DNA of 64,000 nt from Triplophysa rosa (GCF_024868665.1 NC_079897.1:4958475-5022474); one strand, 5' to 3'. Numbered from the stretch's first letter, positions 34,941-47,400 are shown. A program made the numbers and translations. The notes: generated by a model from the sequence alone, not told the origin.

Positions 34941-36382
34941 GAGGTAGAGGGAAGACAGAGAGTCAGCGCTGGCTGTTTCATCCACTTCTTCTTTGAGGCA
35001 CACCTGCTCTAATTCGAATCCATACCATGTATGTCCAAATTCAGTTTATGGAAGAGAAAATCACTGTTATTTATCGTCACAAGATCGTTAAATAATTCCA
35101 AATAATCTGTTACTTATACATGATGGATAGCGTTCTGATGATATCTTGGATTATTTTTTGTCTAAGAAAGATCTAGAATATCCGATGGGTGAAGATAAAC
35201 CCAGTGTCGTTGGAATCTAATGCTGTTGATGTTTCAATTTGCTGCAATTCTCAGATAAAACCTCACGGATTCTGTGTTCGGCAGGTTTCTCTGTGTATTA
35301 GCGCTGTTAAGGCTTTTAGCTTCTTTACTATTGTGATTCTGTGATGTAACATCCTATGGAACAATTGGGAAGAGCTTTAAATGCTTTAAAGATTGATAAC
35401 ATTACCATTATATAACGATAATGATCAAATGCACTGGTTTTCATGGCGAATTGTTGTCATGTGTAGTTCAGATCTCAAAGGCTTAGCCAATAATAATATT
35501 AAGTAAAAAATAGATTAATTAAAATGTTAATTTATAGTACATCATTGTTAAGGTTTTTAAATGTATAATTATTTATTTAGTTTGCTCTTTCGGACTGAAG
35601 ATTAGGAATTGTAGTCCTTGTGGGACATTTAATTTGGCACTGACAAGCTTCCTGATTTTTCCACAGGGTGTGCCCTAGAAAAGATTGGAGATGACTCTCG
35701 AAACAAAATGATGTTAAGTGAACACATTTTTACGGAACATTATATTGCATAATGAAAATGCAGAAAATATTTAAACTAGGCGAGCATGAGGAGTGTTTTT
35801 ACAGGAATCTTTGCGTGATTTGAAACAAAATGGCACCTGTTCAACACACTGCATGTTTCCGGGGCTTTTGGATGGGCGCTTATCTTTCTTGGACTCAAAT
35901 AAAACAAGCAAAGTGCAATTCTTGAAACTCAAAATCCCAAAGAAGCTCACGAAACCCATCCAAAAGCACACAGATCCACTTCTAACCCGTCTGAATGGAG
36001 GGGAAAGCGAAACCCCTTATTTAACGCACACTTTCTCTGGGAACAGAGCGCAGATACCGTGTACATACTGTACAGACTACAGTTGTGTCTCAAGCATCTG
36101 AACGTGCAATATTTGGTGCTGTCACAGCACTGATTTCATATTATTATTGTGAATGTGAACAATCACTTTGGATGTGTTTCTGTGGAACATGCTGCGGTAA
36201 ATAGTTGAGCTGAGAGCTCAGTTTACACTCGAAAACAGGATCTCCGCACAAAATATGTTAAAATAATTTACCTGAAAAGCTGCAGTGCACAGTGTGTCCC
36301 TGTCCAACACGTCAAGCTTACAGTATGATGTGAGTTAATAGTGCTTCTGCTTTAAGATGTTCTACAATTGATGTGAAATAAA
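34941..36382 (+). terminator. ankrd34a: ankrd34a 3' UTR and poly(A) signal
   Basis: 1.4 kb of non-coding sequence leads to AATAAA at 36377-36382. A 102-codon open frame inside it (35793-36101) shows no family resemblance and is judged to be chance. Confidence 0.5.
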
Positions 36383-36553
36383 CTTGGTGTAGCCTACTTG
36401 AAATGTATCATGGAAACAAAAAGAGGAATATTTTTTTATGCCTGTTGGGTTTTATTCTTGTTGTTTTTTTATTTATATCAAGATGAATTTCAATGTTTAA
36501 TACTGAATTGTTGGTGGTGCAATTTCACTTTGACGGTAGCTTTTTTGTTTCAG

Positions 36554-36625
36554 AGTGACATGAATGGGACTGAGCACGTGGAGCTCATCGACAACAGCAA
36601 TCTTTCTGAAACGATTGTGATATGA
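36554..36625 (+). CDS. Possible alternative last coding exon of ankrd34a
   Basis: A strong acceptor (TAGCTTTTTTGTTTCAG) is followed by 23 codons, SDMNGTEHVELID then NSNLSETIVI, and a TGA. The donor-like GAAAAG|GTGATG at 34917/34918 inside ankrd34a would join to it in phase 0, replacing VMEMNGD. The exon is only about 170 bp past the ankrd34a poly(A) signal. Alternatively it is the end of a transcript I cannot trace, or chance. Confidence 0.35.
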   Translation, partial: SDMNGTEHVELIDNSNLSETIVI

Positions 36626-37377
36626 ACCAACAATCTCAGTGCTTTCTTTGACTCACTGACTGACTGAAATCAAGCTCTTTGAAATGAAGATGTTATCTCA
36701 AATTGTCCCGGATGTTTTCTGTTGTTCTTACGGGAATCTTGGCATCTTTTATTGGATTCATTGATTTTAGCGATTGTCCTTCAGTGAACATACAGAAAAC
36801 TGTTTGATTTGTTTCTAGATATCTTTGTATCTACATATCTAAAGTATTTCTAGCTAAATATCTAAAGACCCGCTGTACAAAATATCTATTTAAATCAGTT
36901 TGAATTGTGTTCAGGTGTACCTGAGATGATGTTATTAGTGTAAAAGGTGTTTTAGGTGCTGTACACAATAGACCTCTATCACGTGCAACGTTCTGCTCTC
37001 CGTTCACTCAGAAGGGTCACATTTACATCAACGCATCATTTAATAGATCATGGATTAACTATTTCTCGTTATTTTGTATGTTCAATGTGATACACAGGTC
37101 AAATGTAGTAAGCCAAATAATTTTAAAAGCTATTAAATATTTAAAAGGAAAATATTTTGTCTTGGTTTATCTGTGATGAAAAGGATGGAATTATTCTGCT
37201 CATCTCTTATGAAAAGTAACCATGGTTATGTTGCAAATAAAACCAAAAACACATGGCTACTATTGTTAAACCATGGCAATTACAAAGGAAACCATGGTCT
37301 TGCTAGTAAAACCATTTTATACAAATGGTATTCAATATGCTAAAAAAAAAGTAAAGGGATGAGTTGCAGATACATAA

Positions 37378-37885
37378 AGCTTCTTCGATGCCATAGATGA
37401 ACCTTTTGGTTCCATAAAGAACCTTTAACATCTGAAGAACCATTCTGGTTTATAAAAGGTTCTTTGTGGCGAAAAAAGATTCTTTAGATCAGTGGTTCTC
37501 AAACTTTTTCATTGTAAGGCCCCCTTTGTGCAGGGTGCATCACGTTGTGGCCCCCCAAATAAGTACTTATAATCTTATACTTGAACCAAAAACATATTCA
37601 GTTTTACAATGCTGGAACATCAATTCTTTTGGTTGGTGGTCTTATTTTTCTGATGTTTGATTGCAGAAAATGTATGATAAATTTCTATATTTCATAAAAT
37701 GCCACAAAATCTGTGGCCCCCCTGGATCCATCTTGGGGCCCCCCAAAGGGCCAAGGCCCGCAGTTTGAGAACCACTGCTTTAGATTATAAAAAAGCAAGA
37801 AAGAACCTTTGACTAAATAGTTCTTTGAGGAACCAAAAATGGTTCTTCTATGGCATCGCTGTGAAGAACCTTTTAAGCACCTATG
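37378..37885. mobile_element. Palindromic MITE split by a hAT-type insertion
   Basis: The left arm CGATGCCATAGATGAACC (37387-37404) is mirrored by GGTTCTTCTATGGCATCG at 37842-37859. The inner words AAGAACC and GGTTCTTT recur in inverted orientation. The middle is interrupted by the element at 37490-37777. Confidence 0.6.
37490..37777. mobile_element. hAT-like MITE with perfect 8-bp target duplication
   Basis: The ends are CAGTGGTTCTCAAACTTTTT and CAGTTTGAGAACCACTG. The flanks CTTTAGAT (37482-37489) and CTTTAGAT (37778-37785) are identical, as expected for hAT transposition. The 288-bp element has no transposase and is inserted in an older palindromic MITE. Confidence 0.8.
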
Positions 37886-37894
37886 TAGAGTGTA

Positions 37895-38150
37895 GCACAG
37901 GTATGTCTGTAAGACGTCTGCTAAAGATCTGGAAATCAGAAAAAACATCTGTGTTAAAACATCTGATAAACATCTTAGAAACAGCAGTATTACATCCACA
38001 AATCATAAACGTTTTACAGACATTTTTTAGATGTCTATATGACATCTGACAGCAGATGTCTCCGAGACGTATTGTAGATGAGCAAACAATGTCTTGCAGA
38101 TGTAAATGCAGACATCAAATAGACGCCTGCCAGATGTATGTGTGCTATCT
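37895..38150. repeat. Dispersed AGATGTCT/AGACATCT repeat
   Basis: Short words such as AGACGTCTGCTAAAGATCTG, TTAGATGTCTATATGACATC and AGACATCAAATAGACG recur in both orientations. It is a known style of cyprinid interspersed repeat; class unknown. Confidence 0.4.
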
Positions 38151-38629
38151 CACGAAACATGTTATGGAACGAAACATGGGTGCTTTGAAAAATATAAATA
38201 AAGTATACAGTTTTACTACTATACTACTCTAATATATATTTTACTATACTATACATTACTTAATGTATATCGTAAAGTCAACATGAACACTCTAAAAATG
38301 CTGGGTTATTTTAGGTTATTTTCGAAACCTTCATCTCAGCTCTGTTTGTTAGACACACAGCGGTGTCACACACACCAGAGAACACATCCTGCAAAACATT
38401 GTTTATCACGCAAACACTCTCCAGAGACACTTCTGTGAGACACCTTAATACAGAGCACGGATCACAGAGCTCTGCTCTGAGCCACTGAAGTAAAACATTT
38501 GACTGAAAATGTTTCCCATTTTAAACCCCTTATGATCATGTTTGAAAGCAAAGGTTGGCTGTAAACAATTTCTTTAAAATACCATGTATAAAATCTTCCT
38601 TTTTCCTGACAGATATCACTAACGTATGT

Positions 38630-38870
38630 CCTTTAAAGGGATAGTTCATTCAAATGATCAGTCTTTGATCATTTATTCACACTTATGTCATTCCAAACCT
38701 GTATGACTTTCTTACACAAATGAAACATGCATGAAGAATGTTGTTAACCGAATAACATTAATACCTGTTGATTTCATTGTATGGACACCAAACATTTGTG
38801 TTCCAGTAGAAAGAGTGATAAAAAAGATGGAATCCTTTTTTATTTTTGAGTGAAACATCCAAATTTGATA
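38630..38870. mobile_element. MITE (TTAAAGGGATAGTTCA family), diverged
   Basis: It starts TTTAAAGGGATAGTTCATTC and contains CACTTATGTCATTCCAAACC and TGTATGACTTTCTTA. The right half is degenerate. Confidence 0.55.
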
Positions 38871-39180
38871 GTCAATCTCTGTGACGCTTTAAGATTCAGA
38901 TTATGCATACATCCCTTCTACATAGTGTGCAAATAAGTATTTAAAATAAAGCGTCTCAGGTCCTGAAGGGCCAGTATGATGCTCTGGCTGAGTTGCCTGT
39001 ATTTGGATGAAAGGCTTTTGCAGAGAGACAAAATTGCAGATGACAATTCAAGTCATGATTGTTTACTTGTTAACATTGGTACGTGTGTGAAATAATGTGC
39101 AGGTACAAAACAGAATATTTATTATACATTACAGCACAAATGTGTGTGAGAAGATTGCGTTGTTTTTTCAGCTCATTTGT

Positions 39181-39192
39181 GCCCTCTGCTGG
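39181..39192 (-). promoter_or_regulatory. CTCF-like motif downstream of the MS4A-like gene
   Basis: On the minus strand it reads CCAGCAGAGGGC, a core CTCF match. It lies between ankrd34a and the end of the MS4A-like gene. Confidence 0.35.
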
Positions 39193-39448
39193 AGCATATA
39201 AATATCACACACTATACAGGCATGTAAGGATATTTCTCAGGTCAGACATTAGATGATTTCTGGATGAGGTCTGGTTTGTCTTCTGGTTGTCTCGTACTTA
39301 TCTCTCAACAGAAGGAACAGGGGCTTGTAATGGTCTTTGTATAAATGCTTTGTATTTTCATTATCTTACAACAAACATAATTTTACAACATTTAATATAC
39401 CAAAACCATTATTTAATATAGGTTGATTAGCACCCATGGCCCCTTGTT

Positions 39449-41247
39449 TTATATTTTCTCTAAATGTATTACCTTATAGTTTGGTGGCGGTGCAGAAGGA
39501 AGAGTACTGTAGTCTGGTGGAAGTGCAGATGGGGTAACACTATAGCTTGGTGGAGGTGCGTAAGGGTCGTGTTGGCTGAGAACCTCAGTATTGTTGACAG
39601 TTACGTTAGGGACAGCCGTGTTTACATAACTGACTGCAACATGTCTGGACTGGAGGGAGAACAGAACACAATGGCCCGGTTTCACAGACACAGTTTAGCT
39701 TAAGCCAGGACTATGTCTTAGTTGAATTAAGATATTTATGTTGCTTTTATGAAAATGCCTTAGAAGAATACATTACTGGTGGGCATCTTGAGACAAAACA
39801 ATGGCACTAAGATATTTCTGGGCAAGTTATATTCAGTTAAGACAGGTCACACATTCCTTTTAGTCTGAGACTAGCCTTAAGCCTTGTCTGTGAAACCGGG
39901 CCAATATGTTTAATACACATCAATTAGATCTTCACCATACAATCAAATACTTGATTCAATTTTGTACTTTCAGATTGTAAGAATCAATTTACACATTAGC
40001 TGTGAAATGCTTTCGCTGTCCACTTCCATTTGCTCCTTTGGCATAAAAATGACTGTTGAACCTCCAGATGAGTTTTACCTTTGTCCTGCAGCACTCACAG
40101 GAGGATGAGACAACAGTCACAGAGAAGACGAAGATCAGAAGGTCACAAACCACCAATACAATGGTTGTTATGCCCTAAGTCAGTATCAGGGAGACAAAAT
40201 GATGATGAGATAAAACGTTGTATTATAAATACTGTAAATGTATACTGTATAACCTGTATAGTTACAGTATATTTCTGCTAAAACTGTGAAATATTAAATA
40301 AGTATATAATAAATATTTTTTTAAAGTGATGGTTCTCCCATAAAGAAAAATGTGGTCATCATTTATTCTTCCTCATGTAACCTGTATATGACTCTTTCTT
40401 CTGTGAAACACAATAGAAGATATTTTGAGAAATGTCTTAGTGGTTTCGTGTAGATACAAGAAATCAATGGGGACTAATGGGGTTTGGTTACCAACGTTCT
40501 TTGAAATATGTGTTGTGCAGAAAAAAGAAAGTCATACAGGTTTGGAATGACATGAGAGTGAGTAAATGATGAAAGAATTTCGGGTGAACTATCTCTTTAA
40601 GTATATAAATATACATAATGGTCTGGAATCAGTCCCTTTGCAGAACAGCAAATAGGAGCACTTACATTAGTGTCAATGAAATGAAAGAGGATGGAGATAG
40701 CTGACGTTACAACGATGAAACAGTTCAGAAATTGTGAGGCTCTGACCTGAAATCAGAAGAATAGTTGAAAAAACAAACCGGGCACAGGGTATATCAAAAA
40801 GGTTTAAACCGAATGTATTGTGCTGTTATACTGTTATTGTCATTTACATAAAGAAAGCAAAGTAAAATACTTCAGATATTCAGACTAACTCGACAAATGT
40901 TGTGTGTGCGTGCAGCTGAGACCATTACAGCTCCGGTTAAAATAGTCTACAGTGAAGAAAATTATTTGATTATTTTAGGAAATATGATTTAGTATTTGTT
41001 CACGGCACAATGTCCTGACTTACAATAAGAGGTGACCAGAGAAGGTAAAAAAACCTTGCCCAGATTGTTAAGACGAACAGCAATACACCTACTGATATTT
41101 CAAAAGCCTGTACGGTTAAAAACAAGATGTTTGTTTCCACAATCTGTCAAACCCAAATCAGCATGCATAAAAAACCTTTGAAGTGGAACAGTTATGTTCA
41201 CCCCCAGAATCTTTGGTCCGATCTTCAGAAATTCTGACGCAAAACAT
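39449..41247 (-). CDS. MS4A/CD20-like four-span membrane protein with PPxY tail
   Basis: Minus-strand exons, all phase 0: 41107-41024, 40946-40890, 40746-40666, 40174-40079 and 39649-39449 (stop 39451-39449). A candidate first exon, 41247-41176 (starting MFCVRISEDRTK), would give 196 residues, but its donor GTTTTT is poor. TM1 is in EISVGVLLFVLTIW, TM2 in ITILTGAVMVSAA, TM3 in FLNCFIVVTSAISILF and TM4 in TIVLVVCDLLIFVFSVTVV. The layout (four helices on separate phase-0 exons, small polar loops, cytosolic tail) and the ILTGAVMVSAA block resemble the MS4A superfamily. The tail has three PPxY motifs, PPSY, PPDY and PPNY, potential docking sites for WW-domain ubiquitin ligases. MS4A proteins are plasma or endomembrane proteins linked to signalling and calcium entry. 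Sequence divergence is high, so the family call is moderate and no ortholog is named. It could be a lineage-specific gene. Confidence 0.6.
39673..39902. mobile_element. TIR element with 17-bp perfect ends in an MS4A-like intron
   Basis: GGCCCGGTTTCACAGAC at the left is the exact reverse complement of GTCTGTGAAACCGGGCC at the right. The inside TTTAGCTTAAGCCAGGAC/TAGCCTTAAGCC pair is also inverted. AAT flanks both sides, a possible 3-bp duplication. Length 230 bp, non-coding. Confidence 0.75.
40322..40606. mobile_element. MITE (TTAAAGGGATAGTTCACCC family) in an MS4A-like intron
   Basis: It starts TTTAAAGTGATGGTTCTCCC and ends TTCGGGTGAACTATCTCTTTAA. Inside are CACAATAGAAGATATTTTGA and CATACAGGTTTGGAATGACA. 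It is a near-complete copy of about 285 bp. Confidence 0.7.
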
Positions 41248-43190
41248 GTTGATTAAATGATGATGCTGGCTGCTGCAGAGAAATCCCAGCATTCCATTTT
41301 AACATCTTTGAATATTCTGAGAAAAAATCTGTGTTAATAATCAGGATGGGAATCATAAGTCATCACTTTTTATTTGTACTCTTATTCGAACTGATAAAAC
41401 TGTAATATAGTTTTTACTTTCTTAAAAAGGACACTGGTTGCACTGTATATTTTGTTGCATGCCAATGAAGGCATAACAATAAAATGGACTAAGAGTCATG
41501 ATTATATGGTTCCAGTATTAGTATTCTTTTTTTAATGATTTCAGTTTTCAGGTTCCTAATCCTGGTCAACCCTACCTGCTTTCTCTTTCACATACAGTAT
41601 AATTGACAGGAACCAAGTGTTACTGTTCAGATTCTCAGAGCTGAAAATCAAGAATTACAAGTTACTCAGCAGGTGATTCACATATTCAAATACAATGCAA
41701 TGTAAGTCGCTTTGGATAAAAGCGTCTGCCAAATGCATACGTAAAAGATTCAGTTGGTGGTCATTTCTTAAACTTTCTTTTTCAATTGCAATTGTGTTTG
41801 CGTGTTCTTGTTTGTCACAACCTGAGACCTGAATGAAAGGAAGTTGATGAGGAAACTTGCAAAAAGGTTTCGTTGAGGGTTACGATAAGGAGTGTGGTTG
41901 GGGGTAGGGGATAGAAAACATCATTAGCTCAATATAAAAACAATATACTGTGTGGCAAGTCTCTACAAAGACACCAAAACAAACATGTGCGTTAGTGTGT
42001 GTGCAAGGAAAGCAAGGAATGTACAGTATGCCTTTGACAGACACTATAACCCATAGCGACTTCCAGCACGTTGAGGTTGTGCTGTACAAACAGTAACACA
42101 CTAGCAAGTGCAAATCAAACGAAAGAAAACATCCTTGCTTATGTAAGCAGAAACAGAGAACTGATGTACAGAATACTTACAGTGTGTTACAACATTTCTT
42201 CCCTCAATTTCAAATCCATTCACATTAGCAAGTTGTGAAGAAATTGTTTTTTACTTGTATAGTTATATTGAGAGACTTAGTTTGATTTTGCTCGTCTTGT
42301 GGCATTTCTCTTTTCATTTTCAAAATTAGCACAAGACTCCTCCTCCACAAAATATGCAGAGAAGGCATGAAGCGCCACTGTTCTGAAATGTAAACACAGT
42401 GATCTCAGGTAATTCAGATTCACCATCTCTACTAGGGATGTAACGATTCACCGTGAGCCGGTTGAAAATCGATTATAATATGTGACGATTCAAGTCGGTT
42501 GAGACGTTATATAAATCGCAGTACATGTTTTGAACAGCAGGGGCCGCTGTTTTTCTGAAAACTTGGTAAACGTGGAGATGCTGATATTTCTCAAAAAAGT
42601 AAAAGTTAGGAAAAGCACAGACAAAGTCTTAGTTTGTTTATATTAAAGAGACATTTGTATTATTCATTATTTATTTGATTTGGAATTTGTTTTAAAACTG
42701 CAATTTAGTTTGTTATTTGACATAAAATCTATTTTTATTTTACAAAGAATTGTGCAGCATTAGAGAAATAATAAAAGGGCAGTTGTTCATTTTAAATTTT
42801 CCTCAACTCATTCTGTAAAAATCGTGATTAAATCGCATCGTGAGATCAGAATCGTGCAACGCATCGTGAGCTGAGGGAATCGTCAAGTTAAGTCATTAAC
42901 CTTTAGGGATCTACTTGAGGGTCTACTTAAGAAACTGTTAAGGATCTACGGTCTTAGTTCCTGACATTCTCTCATCTCCTTTTTTGTTTCATGACAAAAA
43001 GACAATGTGGGTCCTGGTTAGCTATAATTTTTTTCGTTTATTGGCTAGTTTTATATTATATTTATATTATGATAAAACAGTTTGTTAGTTCATAGTACTA
43101 GACACTAGAACCTTTCTATTCCCCTCTCACTTCAATATACAGTTCATATCTCAGCTCGTCACATGATTGTACATGTAGAGCTATTACATA
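41108..43190. other. Region upstream of the MS4A-like gene
   Basis: Holds an L2-type tail at 41700-41735 (GTAAGTCGCTTTGGATAAAA). A partial GGGGTAGGGGATAG-type repeat lies at about 41870-41970, related to the one at 1960-2215. A truncated hAT-like MITE starts at about 42435. No further exon of the MS4A-like gene was found. Confidence 0.4.
42435..42890. mobile_element. hAT-like MITE, right end missing
   Basis: It begins TAGGGATGTAACGATTCACC and contains the repeated inner words AATCGATTATAATATG, AATCGCATCGTGAGAT and CGCATCGTGAGCTGAGGG. The expected mirrored end (GTTACATCCCTA) is absent, so it is truncated near 42890. Confidence 0.55.
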
Positions 43191-43203
43191 CCACTAGGGG
43201 GCA
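43191..43203 (+). promoter_or_regulatory. CTCF-like motif upstream of slc4a7
   Basis: CCACTAGGGGGCA is a full core CTCF match on the + strand, 0.8 kb before the first slc4a7 coding exon. With the minus-strand motif at 39181 it brackets the MS4A-like gene in divergent orientation. Confidence 0.4.
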
Positions 43204-43759
43204 TCCTTGTAAAAATAGAAATAAGAATTGTGCCAGTCTGCCTCCAGATTGAAGCACATTTTGTGTAGTCTTCACATTATCTCATTATATAAAAACTATG
43301 ACATTACAACAGTGTATTCTTAGATTAATTTGAGATGTATTGTTTGCGTTTTACTGATGCTTAAATAACTCAATATATAGGGACATGCCTACATTTGTAA
43401 CATGCTATACAATCTACAATTTAAACACATTTTTATTTGATATTAATGATATAGAGTACATGTCACATTGAGTGGTATAATAGGCCTAGAAAATACACTT
43501 TGAACTTGTCCAGGGTTTTATGGCGGTGGTCGGTGACCTGCTTAACTTTTCATGTAATAATGTTAGTAAGTGTTTTCAATAAACGTTAGTTGCAGAGAAA
43601 ATCTTTTTATTCATTCTTTTTTTATGGTCCCTGGCTTGCAAAGACTGACAACTACTGTTTTGACCCAAATTGCACGTTAACCCAATAATTCTTTCAAAAA
43701 CTCAGTTGCCTACCACATCCTCAACTTCATTGCCCGTCTTGTTCCCTTGTGGATCTTGC

Positions 43760-44018
43760 AGGCCAACCAATAGAAAATCGACTCCTACTTTTACTTTTAA
43801 TATTCATGTATAGTGGCGTTCTCACGATGTGATTGGTCGGAAAACGCCGGTCGCCGAAAAGCAAACGGATGAAATCACATGTCAATCAACTGAAGGCGGG
43901 ATTTGTCAAGCCCCGATATATGTAAAAATACCATTCACAGGGACTGAAGGGGCATTTCGAAACACCGTATTCAAATCAGTCTCCGGCGAGGGACGGAAGA
44001 ACTTCACAATTCGAACAA
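43760..44018 (+). promoter_or_regulatory. slc4a7: slc4a7 promoter and 5' UTR (upstream promoter)
   Basis: A CCAAT box (43767-43771) and an inverted one (ATTGG 43832-43836) lie above the first exon. Sequence from 43820 is locally CpG-richer (GAAAACGCCGGTCGCCG). No TATA box was found at a fitting distance. Confidence 0.4.
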
Positions 44019-44399
44019 ATGGAGGAAGATAGGGGTGAACAGATGAAACCCCTCCTTACTACGGTAAGAATAAAGTTAAATCTTGTTTTTGTTAGGTGGA
44101 AAGTTGAGTCGTGGCGGAAGCGCTGGTCGTAGCGCGCGGAATCTTTTTCCGTTGATGTGAGAGAAAGAAAAGAGATAGGATGAGGGGAACGGGTGGTTGT
44201 CTGTGTCAAAGCATCACATCCTCAGGGTTGTTGACTACCAGGTGATTTTCTTAAAGTGCCTAGAAGATGTTTGTTTTGAGGTTATATTGCCGTGGAAATG
44301 TACTTTCATTGTTTTGGGGTGAGCACGCTTCTGCCAGGAAGTATCGCGCTGATCGTTGCGTCACAATAACGGCGAGAGACGAATGTTGTAGTTTGTGAA

Positions 44400-44472
<73 letters not shown>

Positions 44473-47400
44473 TAATGTTAGTAGTGTATTTGTAGGCTAA
44501 GCACAATGTTAAATGTAGTTTTCAATAACATAAAATAAATATTTACAGACATACAAATAAATGTTGACAAATAAAAGTAAGAAAGGTCTTCCTCTATTCC
44601 CACTCTCTCTCTCACACACTTGTGTACAGTACAGGTCAAGTTAAAGTGCTATAACTCCATACATATATTAGGTTTTTGATGCGAAATTTGTGTACAAATA
44701 TATGGTAAAATTAAACATCAAATAATATTTTTTGTATACTGTACATCAGTGGTGTTGTCTAGTTTTTTGTAGTGAGTATACTCTGATTCCCCCCCAGCCT
44801 ACTCACCCGTCCCAGATCGACAACCCACCACCACACTCACGAATGTGTATGCCTCTATATGTAATCACTGTCTCTCAGCCAGTTAAGAGTAACATTTAGC
44901 CTTAGATGGTATACCGTATATGTATACAATCCCTAAAGCACAGGTTTTATCAGCTGGCAATTTTCAATGCACATTTGTGATCCAGTCTTTGGAAACCCAG
45001 CTATAAAGTCATTTATTTGTGATATACTATTTCTATAAACTCTAAAGCCAAAATAGAAGCCATTTCATAAATTGTAGTGGTTTCCATTAAAATACCATTA
45101 TGAACCACAATTTTTTCTATTACAAAATAAATAAATGTCTTAAGCATTATTGGGTGTTCTATTGATTACCATCTGCATCTATTGTGTTTTGGGCAGGGTT
45201 CCATTATTTTTTCAGCAGGGCAACCAACAAAATGTAAAGAATATCCTGTGAAAGTATAATCTTTAGATTTTAATTTAGTTTGATTTTGACTAAGGCCATG
45301 TCAAAGACTTACAGTAAATGATATTGAAATATATGGTTAATATCAAACTCTGATGCTTGTCACTAATAACTAGATTTTTAGCCTAGTTTTCACACACTGG
45401 GTAACACATATGACAGCAAGTCGCACCTATTATTGACATTGATAGTTAATTAAATAATTAACAGTGTACATTTGTGCAGTTTTATCAAGCACCCGTTGCA
45501 CTTATAGATTGCTGGTAGTGTCTCTAGCCTGACTTTCACAAGGCTGGCCAGGAGTTCTCATCTCTTATCATCTAAAACAATTATGAACATTGTAGTATAA
45601 GTTTTCTCTCCCATTCTCCCTCATCTATTGATTCACCACACAAACTAACATTTGTGAAGTTGGCTAGTTAGATACAATTTAATATGCCAATAATCCCCTT
45701 ACAGTTATGTTAATGATAACAAATATGATCATTTTATTAAAGGGGTCATATGGCACGAATACATGTTTTTATGTGTCTTTGGTGTGCCCATGCATGTATT
45801 AGACACGAAAAATTGCAAAAATTTAAGTGTCGGAACAAAAAATGAATTCTATCTAAAAGTGAATGCTCACCCAGACCTGCCTTAAACGCCTCGTGTAACC
45901 ACACCCCCACAAATCTAAGTCAGTTCGTGGTATGATTTGACTAAGACTGCCCAAATGTATAAGCAAGTAAGGTGGGCGTACCTGTCAGTACAATTGCTTT
46001 GGAACCTGATGTTCCAAATATGGTAAGAGGCCTTACATTTCAGTATTCGACCAATCACTACGCACTGGTTAACTGGGCAATCATAGCACACCTCGCTTTT
46101 CGGAGCGATGTGCTTAGTAAAAAATCTGTGCGTTTCAGAGAGGCGGGAAAAGAAGAGATACAAACATGCACGGTATGTGGAAAATACAGCGTTTTTGAAC
46201 CTTAAATCCTGTATACACATTGCATTACATCTAAAACAAATGATAATATTCGTTTTAGCCGCGTCATATGACCCCTTTAAAGAATACTCAGTGGTTTTAA
46301 AAGAGGGGGTGAATTATCAGCAGAAAGTATAATACACTGGCGAACAGAGAAATGCGATTGCGACCCCGGGGACACTCTTGCGACGGAGGGGAACAGTGTA
46401 GCATGAGCCTCAGCCTCGTCGGGCTCATTTTCTGTAACACCTGCTGCAGCTGCAGTGTGTCGCACTTTTCTGACACAAAACGATATTGTTACATATCCTC
46501 GCGCTTTTTTAAGTGGTTATACGGAAATCCTTGATCTTTTCTAGTGGGTATATGCCGTATACCTGTGTATCACATAGACTACACCACTGCTGTACATGCC
46601 TTGTCAATGGATACTAACATTTACAGTCTCTGTAAACTTTCAAAGCTTGTTTTACATGCCAGCAGGACACAAGTTAAGCCAAAGTACTCGTATGCGATTG
46701 ATGTACTCATGCTTTTATTTACATTAACAACATGGTGTCTGTGAATATGGTTACTTTTGATTTACCTTTATAGTTTATAATACGAGACATAAGGGCTTAT
46801 GTTTTCATATAAACAGCAAGCAGAGGGCCTTTGCTACATTGGTTTATTCTGTAAACAGTTTTATCTTCTAAAGAAAGTACTGGTTTAGTATTAAAGCGAA
46901 AAGTCAATATCTGACATATTGATACTTAAATGTGTTACCTAATCAGTTATGATCATTCAAAAACCGTCAAATTTCCTTTTCAGCCAATTATGTTTCATTA
47001 AAATAAAATTCATAACAAGAAATTGGTTATCTGTTTTTGCTATTATATTGCCATTGTCTGTGTTGGAATAAATTCCTTTAGTTTTTTAATGTGTTTTATA
47101 CATTTATTTGACAATGGTGGTCAGAGACTATAAATAATCCATCGACGCTTTTATTTTGAAGCAGAAGCTTTTTTCTCTCGGTCATTGAAGCCCTGAGACT
47201 GGCAAGAGCAGACTCTAAAGCCGAGCTGACACTACGGGACTGTGAGACAACTTGAATTGCTTTGGCGCTTAAACTACACAACAAAGTTCCTTCTCATCTG
47301 TCGTCGTCTTGTCATAGCTGCACGCATACTACACAACACACCGCTGATGAGGTGCACACACCACAAAACATTCGGTGATGAGGCATTCCCGACAATCAGC

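Noticed and set aside
35793..36101. 102-codon frame in the ankrd34a 3' UTR
   Set aside because: It has no likeness to known proteins and no acceptor at its start.
45972..46332. Overlapping frames on both strands
   Set aside because: They lie wholly or mostly within the TTAA-ended TIR element and match no transposase.
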